A stretch of 64,000 nt of DNA from Streptomyces bungoensis (GTDB lineage Bacteria > Actinomycetota > Actinomycetes > Streptomycetales > Streptomycetaceae): the NCBI RefSeq assembly GCF_001514215.1, contig NZ_KQ948852.1:12292-76291 (forward strand), given 5' to 3'. Below the pieces are notes generated by a model. That model had not been told where the DNA came from. It did no database searches and saw only the letters and a list, made by a program, of their open reading frames with translations. Of the stretch, positions 59,596-64,000 are shown piece by piece. The translations under genes and the position numbers were made by a program. Position 1 is the stretch's first letter. Each line of letters begins with the position of its first letter.

Positions 59596-60972
59596 ATGAA
59601 CGTCTCGGTCGTCCTGTTCACCGCCGACCTGCGCCTGCACGACCACCCTCCCCTGCGCGCCGCGCTGGAGGGCGCCCGCCAGGTGGTCCCCCTCTTCGTG
59701 CGGGACCGGGGTGTGACGGACGCCGGCTTCGCCGCACCCAACCGCCTGGCGTTCCTCGCCGACTGCCTGCACGACCTGGACGCGGGTCTGCGCGAGCGCG
59801 GCGGACGGCTCGTGCTGCGCTCGGGCGACGTGGTGGAGGAGGTGTGCAAGGTGGCCGCCGAGACGGACGCCGACGAGGTGCACCTGGCGGCCGACGTGAG
59901 CGCCTACGCGCACCAGCGCGAACGCCGGCTGCGCAGCGCCCTGGAGGCGGACGGGCGGCGGCTGCACGTGCACGACACGGTCACCACCGCGATCGCCCCC
60001 GGCGAGCTGACCCCGACCGCCTCGGACCACTTCGCGGTGTTCACACCGTACTTCCGGCACTGGAACGGGCTCCGGCTGCGCGAGCCGCTGGCGCCGCCGC
60101 GCACGGTGCACGTACCCGAGGGCGTCGGCTCCGAGGAACTGCCGTCCCGGGCGGCGATCGCGGACGTGTCCCCGGGGCTGGCGGCCGGGGGCGAGCGGGA
60201 GGGCCGCGCCCGGCTGGCCTCCTGGCTGCGCTCGGGGCTGGCCGCGTACGAGGACCGCCACGACGACCTGGCGGGTGACGCGACCTCCCGCCTCTCCCCC
60301 CACCTGCACTTCGGCACGCTGTCCCCCGTCGAGCTGGTCCACCGGGCCCGCCGGGCGGGCGGTGCCGGTGCGGAGGCATTCGTACGGCAGCTCGCCTGGC
60401 GCGACTTCCACCGCCAGGTGCTGGCGGCGCGGCCCGCCGCGGCCCGGGCCGACTACCGCACGAAGCACGACCGCTGGCGCTCCGAGGAGGCGGCCCGGGC
60501 GGACGTCGAGGCGTGGCGGGAGGGCCGCACCGGCTATCCGGTGGTCGACGCGGCCATGCGGCAGCTGCGGCACGAGGGCTGGATGCACAACCGCGGCCGC
60601 CTGCTGACCGCGAGCTTCCTCGCCAAGACGCTGTACGTCGACTGGCGGGTGGGCGCCCGGCACTTCCTGGCGCTGCTCGTCGACGGCGACCTGGCCAACA
60701 ACCAGCTGAACTGGCAGTGGGTGGCCGGAACCGGCACCGACACCCGCCCCAACCGCATCCTCAATCCGGTCGCCCAGGCCAGGAGGTACGACCCGGACGG
60801 CGGCTACGTCCGGCGCTGGGTGCCCGAGCTGCGGGGCGTCGAGGGCGGCGCGGTGCACGAGCCGTGGAAGCTCGCGGGCCTGGAGCGGGCCGTCGCCGGC
60901 GACTATCCGGACCCGGTCGTCGCCCTGTCCGACGGGCTGGCCCGCTTCCGGCAGGGTCGCGGGCTCGACTGA
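59596..60972 (+). CDS. Deoxyribodipyrimidine photolyase / cryptochrome
   Basis: A 458-residue class I photolyase-like flavoprotein that uses blue light to split pyrimidine dimers. The N-terminal antenna domain (residues 1-130) begins SVVLFTADLRLHDHPPLRAAL; the FAD domain carries TSRLSPHLHFGTLSPVELVHR, FVRQLAWRDFHRQVL, GYPVVDAAMRQLRHEGWMHNRGRLLTASFL and the FAD/DNA segment DGDLANNQLNWQWVAGTGTDTRPNRILNP. All motifs of an active CPD photolyase are present. ATG 59596 follows TGGAG. Likely induced by light or stress, but no operator is evident. Confidence 0.95.
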   Translation: MNVSVVLFTADLRLHDHPPLRAALEGARQVVPLFVRDRGVTDAGFAAPNRLAFLADCLHDLDAGLRERGGRLVLRSGDVVEEVCKVAAETDADEVHLAADVSAYAHQRERRLRSALEADGRRLHVHDTVTTAIAPGELTPTASDHFAVFTPYFRHWNGLRLREPLAPPRTVHVPEGVGSEELPSRAAIADVSPGLAAGGEREGRARLASWLRSGLAAYEDRHDDLAGDATSRLSPHLHFGTLSPVELVHRARRAGGAGAEAFVRQLAWRDFHRQVLAARPAAARADYRTKHDRWRSEEAARADVEAWREGRTGYPVVDAAMRQLRHEGWMHNRGRLLTASFLAKTLYVDWRVGARHFLALLVDGDLANNQLNWQWVAGTGTDTRPNRILNPVAQARRYDPDGGYVRRWVPELRGVEGGAVHEPWKLAGLERAVAGDYPDPVVALSDGLARFRQGRGLD

Positions 60973-61071
60973 CACACCCCTACACATAAGGGACAAATAA
61001 GAGCAAACTGGGGAGGCGGCGCATCCTTCACACCGCACGCGGTCAGGCCAGAAGTCGCGAAGGAGACAGCC

Positions 61072-61506
61072 ATGGCCCACTTGCACAGGGGTGACATGAC
61101 GACCCACCCCGATGTCTCCGAGATGCAGGCGCGGTACGCCCGCATGCTCGGCGGTCGTGATGTGGCGCTGGTGGACGGGCCGGTGTTCCTGCTCGGCCTG
61201 TACTGCGCGGCGTCTCCCTGGATCGTCCACTACTCGGCGGGCCAGCCGTCGCTCGCGGTCCACAACCTGATCATGGGCATCGCGATCGGCCTGCTGGCGC
61301 TGGGCTTCACCAGGGCGCCCGCGCGGATGTACGGCCTGAGCTGGGCCATGTGCGCCCTGGGCGTCTGGATGATCATCGCGCCCTGGATCGTGGGCACGAA
61401 CCCCGACGCCGGCGTGATCGTCAACAACGTCGTCATCGGCGCGCTGGCGGTCCTGCTCGGGCTGGTCTGCGCCGGTACGGCGGCGAAGAGCGTACCCAGG
61501 CCATAA
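61072..61506 (+). CDS. SPW repeat membrane protein
   Basis: A 144-residue protein with four hydrophobic helices in two similar halves, each marked by the SPW-type motif: FLLGLYCAASPWIVHYSA near residue 48 and GVWMIIAPWIVGTNPDAGVIVNNVVIGAL near residue 105. These are the SPW repeats of a small actinobacterial membrane family of unknown function. ATG 61072 with AAGGAGA upstream. The region before it contains an AT-rich CACATAAGGGACAAATAAG tract, probably the promoter. Confidence 0.92.
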   Translation: MAHLHRGDMTTHPDVSEMQARYARMLGGRDVALVDGPVFLLGLYCAASPWIVHYSAGQPSLAVHNLIMGIAIGLLALGFTRAPARMYGLSWAMCALGVWMIIAPWIVGTNPDAGVIVNNVVIGALAVLLGLVCAGTAAKSVPRP

Positions 61507-61567
61507 GGACAGGACACGAGGAAGGGAGGACCAGGCGAAAGCAAGCGAAGGCCGACGAAGAAGGCGG

Positions 61568-61593
61568 GGCCGGTCCGCCCGGGCGGACCGGCC
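61568..61593. terminator. Terminator between convergent genes
   Basis: A perfect 26-bp palindrome, GGCCGGTCCGCCC followed by its complement GGGCGGACCGGCC, directly adjoining the stop of the convergent GNAT gene and 62 bp after the SPW gene. Confidence 0.7.
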
Positions 61594-62106
61594 TCAGGCC
61601 GGGACGCTGAAGGAGATCCACACGTCCGGGGGCAGGTCCGGCCGGTCCGGCACGGGGCGCGGCTCCCGGGTCCAGGCGCCCGGCGCGACGTCCGTGGCGA
61701 CGCGCTCCCAGAAACACGCGGCGCCCTGATTGTCCTGCTGGTGGGCGATCTCCCACGGGCCGGGGTGCCGGGACAGCACCTCGCGCGCGAACCACAGCCC
61801 GAGGCCCCGGCGCCGGGCCCCGCGGACCACGAAGAAGCTGTTGAGCACCCGCACCGGGCCGTCGAGCCCGCGCACGAACGCCAGACCGGCGGGGCACCCG
61901 CCGCAGGCCAGCAGGTACGGCGCCCAGCCGGGCCCGGTGAAGGCGTGCTCGACCCGGTCGGCGCGGAAGGTGCCGTCGGGGGCGGGCAGGGCCTGAGCGA
62001 ACTCGGACATGTCGTGGCGGAACATCAGCCACAGCCGGTCGACGACGGGACGGTCCTCGGGGGTCGCGGGGCGCACGGACGCGGCCGGCACGCTGGTCTC
62101 GGTCAT
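61594..62106 (-). CDS. GNAT family N-acetyltransferase
   Basis: A 170-residue acyl-CoA N-acyltransferase: VRPATPEDRPVVDRLWLMFRHDMSEF at the start, FVVRGARRRGLGLWFAREVLSRHPG as the acetyl-CoA motif A (RRRGLG) and WEIAHQQDNQGAACFWERV as motif B. It matches the YpeA-like Streptomyces GNATs; substrate unknown. The ATG at 62106 and the bases before it lie inside the exact 149-bp tandem duplication, so a second copy of its start region exists at 62255. Confidence 0.92.
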   Translation of the reverse strand: MTETSVPAASVRPATPEDRPVVDRLWLMFRHDMSEFAQALPAPDGTFRADRVEHAFTGPGWAPYLLACGGCPAGLAFVRGLDGPVRVLNSFFVVRGARRRGLGLWFAREVLSRHPGPWEIAHQQDNQGAACFWERVATDVAPGAWTREPRPVPDRPDLPPDVWISFSVPA

Positions 62107-62393
62107 GGGCGGCAGTCTTCCCGACGCGCCCGCACCGGGGCCGGGGAGGGCCGGGGCTCCCCGGCCGGAGCGGAAAGCCGGACTCAGCGGGCGGCAGGCT
62201 CGGTGTCGGGGTCCCGGCCGGCCGCGTACTCCTCGACGATCTCCGTCTCGGTCATGGGCGGCAGTCTTCCCGACGCGCCCGCACCGGGGCCGGGGAGGGC
62301 CGGGGCTCCCCGGCCGGAGCGGAAAGCCGGACTCAGCGGGCGGCAGGCTCGGTGTCGGGGTCCCGGCCGGCCGCGTACTCCTCGACGATCTCC
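62096..62393. repeat. Exact 149-bp tandem duplication
   Basis: Bases 62096-62244 and 62245-62393 are identical over all 149 positions that I compared. The unit contains the start codon and upstream bases of the GNAT gene at one end and the last 18 codons plus stop of the APC permease gene at the other. Both outer genes remain whole, so the copy between them is extra. Confidence 0.9.
62184..62255 (-). other. Chimeric mini-ORF made by the duplication
   Basis: The second GNAT start codon (62255) now reads MTET and then continues in frame into the permease tail EIVEEYAAGRDPDTEPAAR to a stop at 62184, giving 23 residues. Whether it is translated is unknown; the GNAT upstream bases were duplicated only to 62255 plus about 130 bp of permease sequence. 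Confidence 0.6.
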
Positions 62394-63787
62394 CTCGGCC
62401 CGAACGGCCAGACCTTCTCCAGCCGCGCCCAGACGAGGAAGGCGACGCAGCCGAGGGCGAGCCAGGCCAGGGACCACTCGATGGGGTGGCGGCCCGGGGA
62501 GTTGCGGTCGGCGTACCCGTAGATCGCGCACCAGCCGGCGAAGGCCAGGACGCTGGGCAGCGGGTAGAGCCACATCCGGTACGGGCGGGGCAGGGCCGGC
62601 TGCCGTCTGCGCAGGACCGTCAGCGCGACGATCTGCGCGAGGGCCTGCACGATCACCATCACCGTGGTCAGCAACTGGATCAGGGTGGCGAGGTCGGTGT
62701 GGCGGCCGATCAGGAAACCGACCGCCGTGATCACGCCCATGGTGGCGAGTCCCAGCACCGGGAAGCGGTGCCGGGGGTGCAGCTTCCCGTACGGGCGGAA
62801 GAACACGCGGTCGCGTGCGGCGTCGTAGGGCACCCGGGAACCGCCGAGCAGGCCGGTGAACACCGAGGCGAAGGCGGTGATCAGGATGAGGACGGTGACG
62901 GTGTCGGCGGCGCCCCGGCCCCAGGTCTCCTCCAGCACGGCGGAGGCCACGGAGGTGGAGGCGATGTCGTGCGGGTCGGCCATCCGGTGCCAGTCGACGA
63001 CACCGAGGGTGCCGATCTGGAGCAGCAGGTAGATCGTCATGATGCCGACGATCGAGAGCAGGATGGAGCGCGGCAGGGTGCGGCCGGGGTCCTTGATCTC
63101 GGCGCCCATGTAGGCGGTGGTGTTGTACCCGAGGTAGTCGTAGATGCCGATGGTCAGTCCGGCGGCGAAGCCGAGCCAGAAGTGGTCGCTCGTCAGGTCG
63201 AAGGCGTGCGCGGGGTAGCCGAAGGCCAGGTGGGGGCTGAAGTCGCCGGCCGCGGCGGCGATCACCAGCAGGACGGAGGCGATCATCACCGTCCACATCA
63301 CGGCGGTGATGCGGGCGATGTGCTCGATGCCGCGCCACAGCAGCAGCACGACGAGGGCGATCACGCCGAGGCCGACGAGGTCGCCGGAAGTCTGCCCGAG
63401 GCCCGGGGCGAGGTAGCCGAGGTACTGGACGAAGCCGACCACGCCCGTGGACATGATCAGCGGGATGAAGAGCATCGCCGTCCAGACGAACAGGAACGGC
63501 ACGAGCCGCCCGGTGCGGTACTGGAAGGCCTGGCGGAGGTAGACGTAACTGCCGCCGGAGCCGGGCAGGGCGGCGCCCAGCTCGGCCCAGACCAGGCCGT
63601 CGCAGAGGGCGAGCACGGCGCCCGCCACGAATCCGATGACCGCCTGCGGGCCGCCGAACGCGGCGACCATCAGCGGGATGGTGACGAACGGGCCGATGCC
63701 GCACATCTGGCTCATGTTGATGGCCGTGGCCTGGAACAGGCCGACACGGCGCACGAAGCCACCCGGGGGCGGCGGGCTACCGGACAT
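62333..63787 (-). CDS. APC family amino-acid/polyamine permease
   Basis: A 484-residue transporter with twelve hydrophobic helices of the APC superfamily. Helix 1 has the substrate-site pattern FQATAINMSQMCGIGPFVTIPLM, helix 2 AVIGFVAGAVLALCDGLVWAELGAALPGSGGSYVYLRQAF and helix 6 WLGFAAGLTIGIYDYLGYN. It imports an amino acid or polyamine by proton symport; specificity is open. It is divergent from a ROK-type regulator with an 84-bp gap containing a dyad. Its last 18 codons are part of the 149-bp duplication. Confidence 0.92.
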   Translation of the reverse strand: MSGSPPPPGGFVRRVGLFQATAINMSQMCGIGPFVTIPLMVAAFGGPQAVIGFVAGAVLALCDGLVWAELGAALPGSGGSYVYLRQAFQYRTGRLVPFLFVWTAMLFIPLIMSTGVVGFVQYLGYLAPGLGQTSGDLVGLGVIALVVLLLWRGIEHIARITAVMWTVMIASVLLVIAAAAGDFSPHLAFGYPAHAFDLTSDHFWLGFAAGLTIGIYDYLGYNTTAYMGAEIKDPGRTLPRSILLSIVGIMTIYLLLQIGTLGVVDWHRMADPHDIASTSVASAVLEETWGRGAADTVTVLILITAFASVFTGLLGGSRVPYDAARDRVFFRPYGKLHPRHRFPVLGLATMGVITAVGFLIGRHTDLATLIQLLTTVMVIVQALAQIVALTVLRRRQPALPRPYRMWLYPLPSVLAFAGWCAIYGYADRNSPGRHPIEWSLAWLALGCVAFLVWARLEKVWPFGPREIVEEYAAGRDPDTEPAAR

Positions 63788-63811
63788 GGCGACTCCTTTG
63801 ATTGGCCGATA

Positions 63812-63831
63812 AAGTTAAGGAGCCTTACTAG
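63812..63831. promoter_or_regulatory. Candidate operator between permease and ROK genes
   Basis: TAAGG-AG-CCTTA (63816-63827) is a perfect dyad within AAGTTAAGGAGCCTTACTAG, an AT-richer patch in the 84-bp divergent gap. The TTAAGG / CCTTA pattern resembles sites of actinobacterial ROK regulators as I remember them. Confidence 0.5.
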
Positions 63832-63871
63832 AGCCGTCAAGTAGGCGGCGGCCATACGTGAGAATGGTGCG

Positions 63872-64000
63872 ATGCCCGCCCGTGACACCGTGGAGCCGTG
63901 GAACCGGCAGCGCCTGCGCGCCGGCAACGAGCGGCTGCTGCTGGACCGGCTGCGCACGCTCGGCACCGCGTCGCGCGCCCAACTGGCCCGGGAGACCGGC
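63872..64000 (+). CDS. ROK family transcriptional regulator, N terminus (partial)
   Basis: An ATG at 63872 opens a frame of 43 codons to the window edge: MPARDTVEPWNRQRLRAGNE then RLLLDRLRTLGTASRAQLAR and ETG. The winged HTH pattern LLDRLRTLGTASRAQLARETG is typical of the NagC/XylR (ROK) regulators of Streptomyces, which sense sugars through a C-terminal ROK kinase-like domain. Only the start is visible, so other MarR-like HTH proteins are not excluded. It probably controls the divergent permease. Confidence 0.75.
   Translation, partial: MPARDTVEPWNRQRLRAGNERLLLDRLRTLGTASRAQLARETG

Overview
The window is chromosomal DNA of very high G+C with strong third-position GC bias. It carries WhiB-family, SsgA-like, streptophobe and DUF5133 proteins, a melC1-melC2 tyrosinase pair, several SigB/SigF-type sigma factors and RsbW-like ATPases. 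Together these point firmly to Streptomyces. Almost all of it reads as ordinary chromosome: about 68 protein genes or gene remnants, no rRNA or tRNA gene that I could recognise, no CRISPR array, no intact insertion sequence and no large biosynthetic cluster.

Layout. 1-3.0 kb: a SigB/F-type sigma factor with a DUF5133 gene and an RsbW-like ATPase, then a likely small RNA and a cyclic-nucleotide-binding protein. 3.0-8.5 kb: an MFS exporter, a LysE exporter with divergent ArgP-like LysR regulator, a TetR regulator divergent from a saccharopine-dehydrogenase-like enzyme, and a WhiB protein. 8.5-9.7 kb: a scar holding a truncated DUF6098 gene, about 530 bp of non-coding sequence and a histidine kinase that has lost its catalytic half, leaving an orphan OmpR-type regulator. 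10.4-18.1 kb: L,D-transpeptidase, M1 peptidase, TetR plus FAD dehydrogenase, AlkB-like dioxygenase, metallo-beta-lactamase-fold hydrolase and DUF4032 protein. 18.1-22.6 kb: a universal stress protein divergent from a translationally coupled three-gene module (receiver plus TrxR-like flavoprotein without its cysteines, cyclic-nucleotide/histidine kinase, UBP zinc finger). 23-29.6 kb: M4 protease, a frameshifted serine hydrolase, AIM24 protein, TPR protein plus polyprenyl synthase followed by decayed tandem copies of the synthase 3' end.

29.7-41.4 kb: threonine-dehydratase-like enzyme, a membrane pseudokinase, an F420-type oxidoreductase, an SsgA-like division protein, an MFS-TetR-aldo/keto reductase operon, a flavin monooxygenase and the tyrosinase operon. 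41.4-50 kb: RNase HI, VOC proteins, phosphotransferase, epoxide hydrolase, an XRE regulator ending in Leu-Ala-Ala, a second SigB-type sigma factor and its RsbW-like neighbour, a streptophobe protein. 50-64 kb: aldo/keto reductases, LysR, DinB, adenosine deaminase, BlaI/M56 pair, ECF42-type sigma factor with YciI partner, photolyase, SPW-repeat protein, GNAT enzyme, an exact 149-bp tandem duplication, an APC permease and the start of a ROK-type regulator.

The main themes are general stress and developmental regulation. Four sites matching the published Streptomyces SigB-type promoter pattern (GNNT, 14-16 bp, GGGTAC) sit upstream of the second sigma gene (two in tandem), its RsbW-like neighbour and the SsgA-like gene, which suggests a local autoregulated sigma circuit. 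Several divergent regulator/target pairs show clear dyad operators. The coupled flavoprotein/kinase/UBP module is the best candidate for an incompletely understood system.
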